This document shows, in pieces, positions 8,348-18,101 of a stretch of DNA of 64,000 nt (its first letter is position 1; each line of letters begins with the position of its first letter). The notes beneath the pieces are model-generated. The model had not been told where the DNA came from and ran no database searches. It saw only the letters and a program-made list of their open reading frames with translations. Source of the stretch: Cohnella sp. WQ 127256 (GTDB lineage Bacteria; Bacillota; Bacilli; Paenibacillales; Paenibacillaceae); assembly GCF_024519285.1 (NCBI RefSeq), contig NZ_JAMZCY010000003.1, forward strand, positions 124,001 through 188,000, in the 5' to 3' direction. The translations under genes and the position numbers were made by a program.

Positions 8348-9232
8348 TTATCGGCTGTACTGTTGACGGTAGCGGTTAGGGGTCAAACCTGTCATCTGCT
8401 TAAACAGATGATGAAACCTCTTCATATCGTTAATTCCTACTCGATAGGCAATCTCTGCAATTGTAAATGTGGCCAATGAAGGATCGATAAGCAGCTTACA
8501 GCTGCGGTCGATCCTTTCTTTATGCAACAGGGTAGTGAAAGCTAGTCCGGTATGATCGGACAAATTACGTTGAAGCTGTCTTTCCCCAATTCCGATCTGC
8601 TGGGCAACCTGAGTGATTGTCAGCTTTTCATGGAGATGCTGCCGTATATACGCTAGGGCATTGTCCATTCTTTTGGCTGTCGTGTTGATGATCTCTGCTT
8701 CTATATTCGGCTTCATGGCTCGTTCCATTCCGATGAGTAGCTGGAGGAGTAAGCCACATAGCATTGTCTCGTAGCCTGTTCTTTTGTTCTCAAACTCCAT
8801 ATGCAGGGACTCGAATAGTCGACTGAATTCACCAGATTTCTCGCGCATTTGCAGCCAGCTGCCAGTCTGAGCGTTGATCTCATTAAAATGATAAAGCCCA
8901 TATTCGGAAGCTAAAGTGGATGTTAGAAAGGAGAAAATCGTTTCGTCGAAAATGCAGTTCCCAATAATCAGAGGCTGCTTAGGGTTATGGGAGGAGGGAC
9001 GAAAAATATGGGAAACGCCGATTGGAAGGAAGAACAAATCTCCTTGTGAGACGCGAATTGTCTTATCCTCGATATAATGAAACCCACTACCCGCCCATAC
9101 ATAGCATATTTCTATGAAATCGTGCTTGTGCTCCGGCAAGTCGAATTTCTCGTTAACCCGATTGACGAAGAGAGATAAACCATTCGAGAAAAACTGCTCC
9201 CCCTTTTCAATCATCAGACTCGGTTTCCGCAT
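8348..9232 (-). CDS. AraC-family transcriptional regulator with cupin-type N-terminus
   Basis: 294 residues. The N-terminal half is an AraC cupin (FDLPEHKHDFIEICYVW, then VSQGDLFFLP), a typical sugar-binding fold. The C-terminal 100 residues contain two helix-turn-helix motifs: KLTITQVAQQIGIGERQLQR, and FTIAEIAYRVGINDMKRFHHLF ending in TGLTPNRYRQQ. AAAGGATG precedes the ATG. It is divergent from the GH78-like glycosidase gene with a 134-base intergenic region, so control of that gene by a rhamnoside-like or related sugar is the natural inference. Confidence 0.9.
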   Translation of the reverse strand: MRKPSLMIEKGEQFFSNGLSLFVNRVNEKFDLPEHKHDFIEICYVWAGSGFHYIEDKTIRVSQGDLFFLPIGVSHIFRPSSHNPKQPLIIGNCIFDETIFSFLTSTLASEYGLYHFNEINAQTGSWLQMREKSGEFSRLFESLHMEFENKRTGYETMLCGLLLQLLIGMERAMKPNIEAEIINTTAKRMDNALAYIRQHLHEKLTITQVAQQIGIGERQLQRNLSDHTGLAFTTLLHKERIDRSCKLLIDPSLATFTIAEIAYRVGINDMKRFHHLFKQMTGLTPNRYRQQYSR

Positions 9233-9366
9233 GTTTTACATCCTTTCCTCTTGTTCATTTGAAGTCACTATATACCTATAAGAGTACGTAATCAACCCAT
9301 AACTTTCGACGTTCAATTTTCTACAATAGAGTAGACAATATACAATCTCTTAAGGAAGTGTTGATA

Positions 9367-12267
9367 ATGAGCTGGAAGGCTGCATGGATATGGGGAGATG
9401 GGGAAGTAAGCCCGCGTAATGAATGGAGATGTTTTCGTAAAACGTTCGATATTCCAATGGAGGGCGCGGGGGATGCAACCTTGCGAATTACGGCAGATTC
9501 ACGGTACGTACTCTATGTTAATGGTACTCAGTTAGGACGAGGTCCGGTGCGCTCGTGGCCATTCGAACAAGCCTATGATACTTATGACGTTGGACATTTG
9601 CTAAAACCCGGTGAGAAAAACACAATCGCGGTGCTGGTCATGCACTTTGGAGTTTCAACCTTCTACTATATACGAGGACGCGGAGGGCTGTTGGCGCAGC
9701 TCGATTTCGGCTCTGATACAGTTTCCGTTTCAACAGATGCAACCTGGATAACATCAAAGCACCTTGGACAGCATCCAAGATCGCCGCGCATGTCTTGTCA
9801 GCAGGCTTTTGCCGAATATGTGGATGCCTCATCTTGGGATCAGAACTGGATTCAGCCTGACTATGATGATTCAGAGTGGCTGAATGCCACAGCTCTTGGG
9901 CCAGTTGGCATGGAGCCGTGGACGAAGCTGAAACCGCGTGACATTCCTATGCTGACAGAGGAAATCGTCTATCCTGTGCGCGTAGAATCATTGGCTAAAG
10001 TAAAATCATTTAATCTGTCTACTGCTATTGACGTTCGTTCGGTGTTGGTTGAGGGAAGTGAGGATCATGCCAACGTTGTACAATTTACTGGATATGTAGC
10101 AACTTCGATTCGGACGAGTCATGCAGGCCAAGCAACACTTGGTTTTCTAGCTTGTGGTGAATGCTTGCAGGGATTTTCCTTGAATGGGGAAATCGTGGAT
10201 ATAGGCCAGTTCTATGGGGTCGATCCGGAGCGATACTTGGATGTAGAGCTTCTTGAAGGGGATAACCTGCTTCTCATTGACGTGTCTAGTAAGGTTCACA
10301 CGGGTAAGCTTCAAATCGGCGTATACGCGGAGGAATCGATGAAGCTCGAGTTTGTCTCACCGCTGCCTCCGTTGGTGGAGCCTGAGCAATCTGCCTTCTA
10401 CGCAGTAGGTCCTTTTGACTCTGTAGTACTCTTAGATCATCAGACAAATCGCGAGGTGGACACGGAGCAAGTTGAATACAAAGCCGTGCTTGAATCGGTC
10501 AAACGAGCGGAGCATTTGGAAAACTACTCTCATTGGCTTCGCCCGATTGAGTTGAAACACGTATCGGAGGCTGATGTTTTTAGTCTATGCGTATGGAAGA
10601 AGGACAACGTTAAGCTCGCAGTTCCCGCACAGCTTCAGAATGTAATCCTACCAAGTGTCGAAGCGGGTGTTGTACCTGTATTCGAAGGCTTCGATACTGA
10701 AATTCTGCTTGATTTCGGCAAAGAGTATTCCGGTTACTTAAGCTTCGAGGTTGAAGCGACTGAGGGGACCATTCTGGATTGGTACGGGTTTGAGTATATG
10801 TCAGGGGAATACCGACAGGAGATGTACGGGCTTGATCATACGCTTAGATACGTTTGCCGAGCCGGTCGACAAAAGTATTCAACTCCGATACGCAGAGGAT
10901 TCCGTTATTTGGCTCTAACCGTTCGGAATGCCGCAACTCCTGTGCATATTTATGGCATTACCTTCGCACAAAGTAATTATCCCGTTGCTGAGGTTGGTAG
11001 GTTCGAATGCTCGGATCCGCTGCTTAACGATATTTGGGAGATCAGTAGGCACACGACGAAGTTATGCATGGAAGACACGTTCGTTGATTGTCCAGCCTTT
11101 GAGCAGGTATTCTGGGTAGGAGATAGCCGTAATGAAGCGCTTGTAAGCAACTACTTGTATGGAGTGCAGGATATTCTGAAGCGCTGCCTGCGGCTCGTTC
11201 CGGGTTCCAAGCATCAGACACCTTTGTACGCGGATCAGGTTCCAAGCGGATGGAGCAGCGTCATTCCGAATTGGACTTTCTTCTGGGCAATTGCCTGCTA
11301 TGAATATTATGAACAAACAGATGACAAGGCTTTTGCTGTTGAGATGTACGATCACATCCGGTTCACGATGGAACATTATTTGCAGAAAATCGATAAGAGT
11401 GGTCTGTTTAACGTGAAAGGCTGGAATCTGCTCGATTGGTCCCCGATTGACCAACCGAATGACGGGATCGTAACGCATCAGAACACGTTCCTAGTTCAAA
11501 CGTTACGTGTGACTGCCAAGATGGGAACGTTAGCAGGGGATATCGAAGGAGCAACGCGCTTTAACGAAGCGGCGGAACGACTTGCTGTTGCAATCAATGA
11601 GCAACTCTGGGATGAGGAGAAGCAGGCTTATATCGACTGCATCCATGCCGATGGCCGTCGTTCGAACGTTATTAGTATGCAGACTCAGGTTGTCGCTTCG
11701 TTAACGGGTGTAGCGCAAGGTGAGCGCAAGCAGGTTATCGATCGTTATTTGTTAAATCCACCATCACATTTTGTGCAAATTGGCAGCCCATTTATGTCTT
11801 TCTTCTACTATGAAGCTCTAGCAAATGTCGGTGGAGTAGGGTTGATCTTGGATGATATCCGCAAAAATTATGGCAATATGATTGAGCATGGGGCGACGAC
11901 ATGCTGGGAACAGTATCCGAATTTCGCCGAAAATCGTGCCAATCCGGACATGCTTACACGTAGCCATTGTCATGCTTGGTCATCTGCTCCGGCGTATTTC
12001 CTTGGCCGGGAAGCACTTGGCGTACGTAGCCTTGCACCGGGCTGGAGCGTCGTTGAGATCGCACCGGTTCCAAGTGAGCTCGCATGGGCCCGCGGAAGTG
12101 TACCACATCCAGCGGGTGGACGAATCGATGTATCTTGGAAAGCGGACGAAAGTCGTCGCAAGATAGAGCTGATAGTATCGTATCCGTCAGATGTGACTGT
12201 ACGTATTAAGCTTCCTGATGGTTATGATGGCGACATTATTGAAACGAAGCTGGAGAGAATGTTGTAA
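9367..12267 (+). CDS. GH78-like alpha-L-rhamnosidase family protein
   Basis: 966 residues, no signal peptide, hence cytoplasmic. Two N-terminal beta-sandwich accessory domains (the first contains RITADSRYVLYVNGTQLGRG) lead to an (alpha/alpha)6 catalytic barrel with DCPAFEQVFWVGDSRNEAL (about residues 576-594). This corresponds to the DCP-x-RDE...GD segment where GH78 places its acid residues, although here the E/Q pattern differs. A C-terminal sandwich includes PHPAGGRIDVSW. AAGGAAG lies 8 bases before the ATG at 9367; a GTG at 9358 is too close. It likely removes terminal L-rhamnose or a similar sugar from imported oligosaccharides. The exact substrate is uncertain. Confidence 0.8.
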   Translation: MSWKAAWIWGDGEVSPRNEWRCFRKTFDIPMEGAGDATLRITADSRYVLYVNGTQLGRGPVRSWPFEQAYDTYDVGHLLKPGEKNTIAVLVMHFGVSTFYYIRGRGGLLAQLDFGSDTVSVSTDATWITSKHLGQHPRSPRMSCQQAFAEYVDASSWDQNWIQPDYDDSEWLNATALGPVGMEPWTKLKPRDIPMLTEEIVYPVRVESLAKVKSFNLSTAIDVRSVLVEGSEDHANVVQFTGYVATSIRTSHAGQATLGFLACGECLQGFSLNGEIVDIGQFYGVDPERYLDVELLEGDNLLLIDVSSKVHTGKLQIGVYAEESMKLEFVSPLPPLVEPEQSAFYAVGPFDSVVLLDHQTNREVDTEQVEYKAVLESVKRAEHLENYSHWLRPIELKHVSEADVFSLCVWKKDNVKLAVPAQLQNVILPSVEAGVVPVFEGFDTEILLDFGKEYSGYLSFEVEATEGTILDWYGFEYMSGEYRQEMYGLDHTLRYVCRAGRQKYSTPIRRGFRYLALTVRNAATPVHIYGITFAQSNYPVAEVGRFECSDPLLNDIWEISRHTTKLCMEDTFVDCPAFEQVFWVGDSRNEALVSNYLYGVQDILKRCLRLVPGSKHQTPLYADQVPSGWSSVIPNWTFFWAIACYEYYEQTDDKAFAVEMYDHIRFTMEHYLQKIDKSGLFNVKGWNLLDWSPIDQPNDGIVTHQNTFLVQTLRVTAKMGTLAGDIEGATRFNEAAERLAVAINEQLWDEEKQAYIDCIHADGRRSNVISMQTQVVASLTGVAQGERKQVIDRYLLNPPSHFVQIGSPFMSFFYYEALANVGGVGLILDDIRKNYGNMIEHGATTCWEQYPNFAENRANPDMLTRSHCHAWSSAPAYFLGREALGVRSLAPGWSVVEIAPVPSELAWARGSVPHPAGGRIDVSWKADESRRKIELIVSYPSDVTVRIKLPDGYDGDIIETKLERML

Positions 12268-12331
12268 GCGACTATTATGTCGATCGACACAAAACCAGCT
12301 AATCGTTGGTCAAAGGAATGATAATGTGTAA

Positions 12332-12412
12332 GGAAACCCCTTTTTTAACATGGCGCAACGTGATGTAGTCACTTGTTGGTGCAAACAATCACGGCTGCCT
12401 TGTGGGGTTTTC
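12332..12412 (+). terminator. Branched terminator structure after the GH78-like gene
   Basis: An outer stem, GGAAACCCC (12332-12340) with GGGGTTTTC (12404-12412, one G-U), closes a 63-base segment. The segment holds its own hairpin, GTGA-TGTAG-TCAC inside CAAC/GTTG (about 12357-12380). A T-rich stretch follows. Unusual for a terminator because of the inner arm. Confidence 0.5.
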
Positions 12413-12512
12413 TTTCACTTTTTTTCTTATCGTAGTTCGCTCTCATACGGGAATTAACCCTTTGAGTTTAATGTAATTGATAACCTATGAGCATAATGGT
12501 ACTCTAAATAAC

Positions 12513-12526
12513 TGTAAGCGATTACA
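12513..12526 (+). promoter_or_regulatory. cre site (CcpA operator), exact consensus match
   Basis: TGTAAGCGATTACA matches the catabolite-responsive element consensus TGWAANCGNTNWCA at every position. It lies 19 bases upstream of the yesN-type ATG, close to where transcription would start or just inside the leader. This predicts glucose repression of the whole 12.5-23 kb operon. Confidence 0.75.
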
Positions 12527-12544
12527 ACTGGGTGGAGGGGTTGC

Positions 12545-14176
12545 ATGTATCGCGTTCTGCTCGTAGAAGACGAAATTTTGGTGAGGCTTGGATTGAAAAA
12601 CTCGATCGATTGGAATCGATTTCGCATGCAAGTCATTGCGGACGTAGCCAATGGCGCGGAGGCTTGGGACGCATACAAGAAGATGCAGCCGGACGTCGTT
12701 ATTACGGATCTGAAGATGCCGGTGATGGGCGGACTGGAACTGATTGCGAAAATCAGAAGCGTAAATCCGCACACGCAGCTCGTTATATTGACATGCTTGG
12801 AAGAATTCGAGCTTGCCAGGAAAGCGATGTCTCTCGGAGTTCGCGATTATATCGTTAAGCATAGTGTGTCCACTGAAGAATTGGAGACGGTTCTTTCCAA
12901 GCTGGAGAACGAACTTGCGAGAACTGCGGAGAAGACGCCCGCGGGGACGATCGTATCGGAAGCGGATATCGGAATCCTCAAGGAGAATTTGCTTAAGGGT
13001 TATTTGTTCTTAAACCGTTACTCTCCGGAAGAATTCGGCCGGAAGGCGGAGGAAGTGAACCTAACCTTAAGTCCCCGGCAGATTATCGTCTGCGCGATGG
13101 AGATCGATGCGTTCGACCGTTTGCGCGAGAAATTCAAAGACGATAAAGGTCAACTGGTTCGCAGTTCCTTGTTGAACGTGCTCAACGAGGTAATCAAACT
13201 CTACGGTCTCAGCGAAGTGTTTCATGATCACGATAACCGATACGTCATCTTATTCAGTTATCCGGGTTCGGACGGCGAGAAGGAAATCGAAGAATCTTTG
13301 TATCGAATGCTTGGGCATATCCGGAGAGTGATGACGACCTATTTCAACGTCGTCGTATCGTTCGGGATTAGTAGCAGGGAGAACGGGTTTCCTCATCTAC
13401 GACGGCAATATCGGGAGTCTGTGGAAGCGCTCGGGCCCGCATTCGCGAAAGGAACCGGAAAAAATTACGTGTGGGGGAGAAAAGGAGACGACGAGCTTTC
13501 CCCGGAGACGAAAAGCCGAATTCTAGCTTTAGCCGACCTTTGGGAGCCTGCAAGCGTTAAGTACCGGTCGGGCTTCGCAGAGAGGCTGAACGAATTTCTA
13601 GACAGGAAGCTTTTTCGCGCGCGGACGGAGGCTTTAAGAGCATTTATGCAATGGTTGCACGATCCCGTTCTATCCTTGCGACTTACGGGGGAAGAGATGA
13701 CTGTTTTGTGCTCCGCTTATGCCGAGCGTCTCGTTCAAGCAGGCACGCTAGACGCGATGATCTGCCTATACCAAGATTACGTAAGGGAGATTATCGGCCT
13801 CTTGGCCGCTCGGAAGAGAACGAGCAGTTCGGTGACGCTGGCACTGCGTTATATCGAATCTCATTTCGCGGATGACCTCTCCTTGCAGCAAGTTGCGGAT
13901 GTGGTATCCATGAATGCAAATTACTTCAGTACGTTGTTCAAGAAAGAAATGAAACTTAATTTCATCGACTACTTATTGCAATACCGCGTGGAGAGGGCCA
14001 GAGAGCTGTTCTTGAATTCGAACCTGAAATCTTACGAGATCGGGGAACGGGTCGGCTTTGCTAACACTAGCCATTTTAGCCGAGTATTCAAGAAGGTGCT
14101 CGGCGTGAGTCCCCGGGAGTATCGCAAGCAATGGGATGAGGGAGCATCGGAGGATGACCAGCATGAAATGGGTTAG
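12545..14176 (+). CDS. YesN-type response regulator (receiver plus AraC HTH)
   Basis: 543 residues. The receiver domain (1-120) has EDE at 8-10, D55 in VVITDLKMPVMGG, and K in DYIVKHSV. The middle linker of about 300 residues is typical of this class. The C-terminal AraC domain (about 425-530) has LSLQQVADVVSMNANYFSTL, then YEIGERVGFANTSHFSRVF and GVSPREYRKQ. TGGAGGGG precedes the ATG. It probably activates the sugar transporter and glycosidase genes downstream when phosphorylated by the overlapping YesM-type kinase. First gene of the cre-marked operon. Confidence 0.92.
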   Translation: MYRVLLVEDEILVRLGLKNSIDWNRFRMQVIADVANGAEAWDAYKKMQPDVVITDLKMPVMGGLELIAKIRSVNPHTQLVILTCLEEFELARKAMSLGVRDYIVKHSVSTEELETVLSKLENELARTAEKTPAGTIVSEADIGILKENLLKGYLFLNRYSPEEFGRKAEEVNLTLSPRQIIVCAMEIDAFDRLREKFKDDKGQLVRSSLLNVLNEVIKLYGLSEVFHDHDNRYVILFSYPGSDGEKEIEESLYRMLGHIRRVMTTYFNVVVSFGISSRENGFPHLRRQYRESVEALGPAFAKGTGKNYVWGRKGDDELSPETKSRILALADLWEPASVKYRSGFAERLNEFLDRKLFRARTEALRAFMQWLHDPVLSLRLTGEEMTVLCSAYAERLVQAGTLDAMICLYQDYVREIIGLLAARKRTSSSVTLALRYIESHFADDLSLQQVADVVSMNANYFSTLFKKEMKLNFIDYLLQYRVERARELFLNSNLKSYEIGERVGFANTSHFSRVFKKVLGVSPREYRKQWDEGASEDDQHEMG

Positions 14177-16007
14177 GCGGCTCGGAAGAAACCGAAGTTT
14201 ACGATACCAGCTTCGGTTATCCTTTATTTTGATCAGCTTGATCGCCTTAATCCTGAGTGCTTTGCTTACTTACTTTGGCGTGCTCGGCATTCTGGAGAAA
14301 AAAACAAACGAGTCATCGATGCAGTACTTTTTGCAAGCCGGAGATTCGATTAACGAATTCCGCGAAGAAATCGATAAGATGACGAAGCAATTGCTGATCG
14401 ATCCCAAGTTTCAGCAATTTCTGGACAACAATCTGACGGAAATCCCGAGCCGAATTCAATTGCACAGAGAGATTATGCAGGAAATGGATGTTTATTTAAG
14501 GAACTATGACTATTTGGATTCGATTTATCTGTACGCGGACGATGGCAGAGCTATCGGTGTTAATGGGCAAAAATCAGCTTTGATCAACGATAGCTTAAAG
14601 CAGGGGCACTTTTATTCTTCTAATAGTTATCATCAAGTCTTGCTTTCTAATATGAAACACACGTTCCCGAGCATCGTATGGTCCGGGGCCAATCGCAGCG
14701 AAGATTTCGGGGAACCTTCGCAGCCGGTGGCTGGACGGGATAGCGCAAGAAACATCATTACAGCGGCACGATCGGTGAAATCCTTGTATCAAAGCCTTCC
14801 TTCCGCGATTCTGATCCTCAACGTCAAAGAAGAGAAGTTATTTACCCTATATAACAATCTGAAATCCAAATTGAACGGACAAATCTACATTTGCAATCGA
14901 TCCGGACAGGTTATTTCGCACGTTGACAAGCAAATGCTAGGCTCGGAGAGCAAGGCGTGCAGACAAATTCCCGATGGCTCGGAAAGTGGAAGCTTGAAGA
15001 AACAAGACGAACAAATCGTCTATTCCCAGATCGAGTTGACGGATTGGATGATGGTGAAGGAAGTGCCGATTCACGAATTTATCGGAGATATCCTGAATTT
15101 GCGCTATCAAATGTTCTGGATCGTGGGAGTCAGTTTTATCGCCGCATTTATCGCGTCCGCGCTATGGATCAAAAAGGTAACGAGACCGATGCATAATCTG
15201 ATGGAAGCGATGGGCATGGTGGAGAAGGGCAAGCTGGAAATCATTCTCGAAGATGGCGGCATGAACGAATTCTCCCGCTTAAGCAGCGGATTCAACAGGA
15301 TGTCGGTAGGGATTAAACAGTTGATCGAGCAAAACAGGCTAGCGGAAAAGGAAAAGACGAAGGCTGAAATCCAAATGTTGCAGGCGCAGATTAACCCTCA
15401 TTTTTTATTCAATACATTAAACACGATAAAGTGGATGTCCGTCGTCAATAAATCGGACAACATTACGAAGAGCATTACTTCATTAAGTAATTTACTGCGG
15501 CCGATATTCAAAAATACGGCGTTGCTATGCACGCTGAAGGAGGAATTGGAGTACGCGGATCATTATATTACGATCTTGAATTACCGCTACGGGGAAGGGG
15601 TGGAGATCGAATATTCGGTAGCTCCCGAACTCATGAACGATAAAGTTCCACGATTCGTTCTGCAGCCGTTGATCGAGAATTCAGTTCTGCATGGATTCGA
15701 GCGAAGCGGTTATGCGGGCAAGATCCGAATAGAAGCCCAGGAATGTCGCCCGTATTTGATCGTTCGGGTGATCGATAACGGGCAAGGCATGTCCGACGAG
15801 AAACAAATTCGGGTACGGCAATGGATGGAATCCGACCACATGGATGATCAGGCGGAGACGTCCGATGAAGCTGCTTACGGGATTGGTCTGAGAAACGTGT
15901 ATCGTAGAATTCGTTTGAATTTCCCGGAATGTCCGACGCTTACGATTTCTAGTCCCTCGTCGGGGGGCTTATGCGTCGAATTTGCTATTCCGATCTCAGA
16001 CACCTGA
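14163..16007 (+). CDS. YesM-type sensor histidine kinase
   Basis: 614 residues from the ATG at 14163, chosen because CGGAGG lies 9 bases upstream; in-frame ATGs at 14136 and 14154 lack spacing. TM helix 1 (about 15-40), a large extracellular sensor (about 40-310), TM helix 2, HAMP, then the His_kinase domain with the phospho-acceptor in QINPHFLFNTLNTIKWMS (H near residue 413) and an HATPase with DNGQGMSDE and GIGLRNVYRRI. It overlaps the regulator gene by 14 bases. Kinases of this class sense extracellular carbohydrate, often via solute-binding proteins. Confidence 0.92.
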   Translation: MKWVRRLGRNRSLRYQLRLSFILISLIALILSALLTYFGVLGILEKKTNESSMQYFLQAGDSINEFREEIDKMTKQLLIDPKFQQFLDNNLTEIPSRIQLHREIMQEMDVYLRNYDYLDSIYLYADDGRAIGVNGQKSALINDSLKQGHFYSSNSYHQVLLSNMKHTFPSIVWSGANRSEDFGEPSQPVAGRDSARNIITAARSVKSLYQSLPSAILILNVKEEKLFTLYNNLKSKLNGQIYICNRSGQVISHVDKQMLGSESKACRQIPDGSESGSLKKQDEQIVYSQIELTDWMMVKEVPIHEFIGDILNLRYQMFWIVGVSFIAAFIASALWIKKVTRPMHNLMEAMGMVEKGKLEIILEDGGMNEFSRLSSGFNRMSVGIKQLIEQNRLAEKEKTKAEIQMLQAQINPHFLFNTLNTIKWMSVVNKSDNITKSITSLSNLLRPIFKNTALLCTLKEELEYADHYITILNYRYGEGVEIEYSVAPELMNDKVPRFVLQPLIENSVLHGFERSGYAGKIRIEAQECRPYLIVRVIDNGQGMSDEKQIRVRQWMESDHMDDQAETSDEAAYGIGLRNVYRRIRLNFPECPTLTISSPSSGGLCVEFAIPISDT

Positions 16008-16073
16008 ATAACAGCAAACAAATCCGAATATAAGGCAACTCCTTAAAGGCAAGCAATCGAAATGGGGAATCTT

Positions 16074-16097
16074 CCGAAAAACGATCACTTTTTTCGG
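16074..16097 (+). other. AT-rich intercistronic hairpin
   Basis: CCGAAAAA (16074-16081) pairs with TTTTTCGG (16090-16097) in the 176-base gap between the kinase and the first permease. It is weak and A-T rich. It could be partial attenuation or mRNA processing that separates regulator and transporter expression. The rest of the gap shows nothing clear. Confidence 0.3.
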
Positions 16098-16183
16098 AGA
16101 TTCGATCATTTTGCTGCTGCCTTTTTGCTTTTATCATAAGAACTACGAAATGATGCGAGGGCACAGCGTGAGGAGGAGCAAAC

Positions 16184-17125
16184 TTGGAGGCAAAGGCGGC
16201 GACCGGGTGGTCGAGAGGCCGGAAAAAGAAACGGAAATACAGCATCAAATTGTTATTGATGGCTCTACCTTTTATCGTTGCGGTTTTCTTGTTTTACTAT
16301 GTTCCCTTATTCGGATGGATCTATGGCTTTTACGATTACAAGCCGGGCATCCCTCTTGCGCAATCGGAGTTCGTCGGGCTTAAATATTTGCGGATCGCCT
16401 TTATGGAGCAGGGGATGGATCTCGTGCGGGTATTAAAAAATTCGCTTGTTCTGAGCTTCTTGGGTATTTTGGTATCACCTGCGTATGTTCTGTTTGCGAT
16501 TTTGCTGAACGAGATGAGGGGGAAATGGTTCAGAAAATGGGTTCAAGTGACGACGACATTGCCGAATTTCATTAGCTGGGTGCTCGTGTATTCCGTGTTT
16601 TACGTTTTCTTCGCCGTGTCGGACGGCGTGGTCAATAACGTGCTGCTCAAGCTGGAATGGCTGCACAATCCGTTCAACTTCCTAGGAAATAGCGACATTG
16701 CTTGGGCGTTCCAGACGCTAGTTGGGTTGTGGAAAGGGCTTGGCTGGGGAGCGATCATCTATTTGGCTGCTATCGCGGGAATCGATCAAGAGTTGTACGA
16801 TGCAGCCAAAGTCGACGGCTCTGGAAGATTTCGAACGATATGGCACATCACGGTTCCTGGAATCATGCCGACGTTTATCGTGCTGCTGTTGCTCAACGTC
16901 AGCAACATGCTGAACAACGGCTTCGAGCAATTTTACGTTTTCTATAACGCGTTGGTCGCAGATAAGCTGGAAGTTATCGATTACTACGTTTACAAGATCG
17001 GGTTAGAGACGAACGACTTCTCCTACTCAACCGTGCTGGGTATGTTCAAGACGGTCGTTAGCGTTACCGTTCTGTTCAGCGTGAACTGGATCGCCAAAAA
17101 AGTACGTGGAGAAAGCATCATTTAA
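16184..17125 (+). CDS. Sugar ABC transporter permease, LplB/YtrF-like
   Basis: 313 residues, six hydrophobic helices after a basic N-terminus. The opening helix LLLMALPFIVAVFLFYYVPL followed by FGWIYGFYDYKPGIPL is diagnostic of the LplB group. The EAA loop that docks to the ATPase is AAKVDGSGRFRTIWHITVPG (about 205-224). TTG start at 16184 with AGGAGGAG about 6 bases upstream. It pairs with the next permease and the lipoprotein at 18102. No ATPase gene is present, as usual for this group, which shares an MsmX-type ATPase encoded elsewhere. Confidence 0.9.
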   Translation: MEAKAATGWSRGRKKKRKYSIKLLLMALPFIVAVFLFYYVPLFGWIYGFYDYKPGIPLAQSEFVGLKYLRIAFMEQGMDLVRVLKNSLVLSFLGILVSPAYVLFAILLNEMRGKWFRKWVQVTTTLPNFISWVLVYSVFYVFFAVSDGVVNNVLLKLEWLHNPFNFLGNSDIAWAFQTLVGLWKGLGWGAIIYLAAIAGIDQELYDAAKVDGSGRFRTIWHITVPGIMPTFIVLLLLNVSNMLNNGFEQFYVFYNALVADKLEVIDYYVYKIGLETNDFSYSTVLGMFKTVVSVTVLFSVNWIAKKVRGESII

Positions 17126-17147
17126 CAGGAAGGAGAGGAATCTGCCC

Positions 17148-18035
17148 TTGAGACGCGAGCGTATTCTCGACATCTCTTTTCATGTCTTTAACTATACCTT
17201 TTTCGCGATCTTCGCATTGTGCTGTGTGTACCCCTTTTATTACATCCTGATTAATTCCGTAAGCGATCCGATCATGGTGACCAAGGGAATCTATTTATGG
17301 CCGAAGGGCTTCAATGTGACGGTTTATCAGGAAATGCTGGGTCAGCGGTCAATTTCAGTCGCGTTTGGGGTTTCACTTTCACGAGCCGTGCTCGGAACGA
17401 TCCTAACTGTCTTCAGTTGCGCACTGTTCTCGTACATCATCACGAAGAAGGAAATGCCATTTCGCAAAACGGTTTATCGTTTCGTCGTCGTTACTTTGTA
17501 CTTGAACGCGGGACTGATTCCCTGGTACCTCACGATGAAAATGCTTGGATTGAAAAACAGCTTCCTGCTCTATATTTTGCCTTCCGTCATCGTCGGCTTT
17601 TTCGTCATTTTGATGAAAACGTTCATCGAACAAATCCCAGTGGCGCTTGAGGAAGCCGCGGTTGTTGAGGGTGCCGGATTTTTTACGATATTCGCGAAAA
17701 TTATATTTCCGGTTTCCTTGCCGATCATCGCGACGATTACCGTGTTTAACGCGGTGAACCAATGGAATTCCTGGATGGATAATTTGTTTCTAGTGAACGA
17801 CCCGAATTTGCAAACACTGCAGCTTACGCTCCTTAATTTCTTGAAGCAATCGGAGGCGCTAGCGCAAGAAACGACAAGACGAATGATGGGCAACCAATCG
17901 GCCGGGCATCAGATCTCGCCACAGAACGTCAAGATGGCGATTACGATGATCGTAACAGCGCCGATCCTCCTAATTTATCCGTTCATGCAGAAGTATTTCG
18001 TTAAGGGAATCATGTTAGGTGCCGTTAAAGGTTAG
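17148..18035 (+). CDS. Sugar ABC transporter permease, LplC/YtcP-like
   Basis: 295 residues. The start is placed at the TTG at 17148, since AAGGAGAGG (17130-17138) is 9 bases upstream; the in-frame GTG at 17106 lies inside the previous gene without a ribosome site. Six hydrophobic helices; CVYPFYYILINSVSDP is a hallmark of the LplC group, and the EAA loop is EEAAVVEGAGFFTIFAKIIF (about 163-182). The C-terminal sequence KYFVKGIMLGAVKG is also typical. It forms the transmembrane channel with the preceding permease for an oligosaccharide bound by the downstream lipoprotein. Confidence 0.9.
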   Translation: MRRERILDISFHVFNYTFFAIFALCCVYPFYYILINSVSDPIMVTKGIYLWPKGFNVTVYQEMLGQRSISVAFGVSLSRAVLGTILTVFSCALFSYIITKKEMPFRKTVYRFVVVTLYLNAGLIPWYLTMKMLGLKNSFLLYILPSVIVGFFVILMKTFIEQIPVALEEAAVVEGAGFFTIFAKIIFPVSLPIIATITVFNAVNQWNSWMDNLFLVNDPNLQTLQLTLLNFLKQSEALAQETTRRMMGNQSAGHQISPQNVKMAITMIVTAPILLIYPFMQKYFVKGIMLGAVKG

Positions 18036-18101
18036 CGCGTATACAGAACCTGATTATTAAGGGTTTTCGTATATAATTACACTCATAGGAGGGTTAAAAC
18101 G

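Noticed and set aside
11062-11478. Long minus-strand frame in the GH78-like gene
   Set aside because: Shadow of a strongly conserved coding region, no start signal.
12485-12862. Minus-strand frame across the cre site and yesN start
   Set aside because: Overlaps the receiver domain whose motifs are intact on the plus strand.
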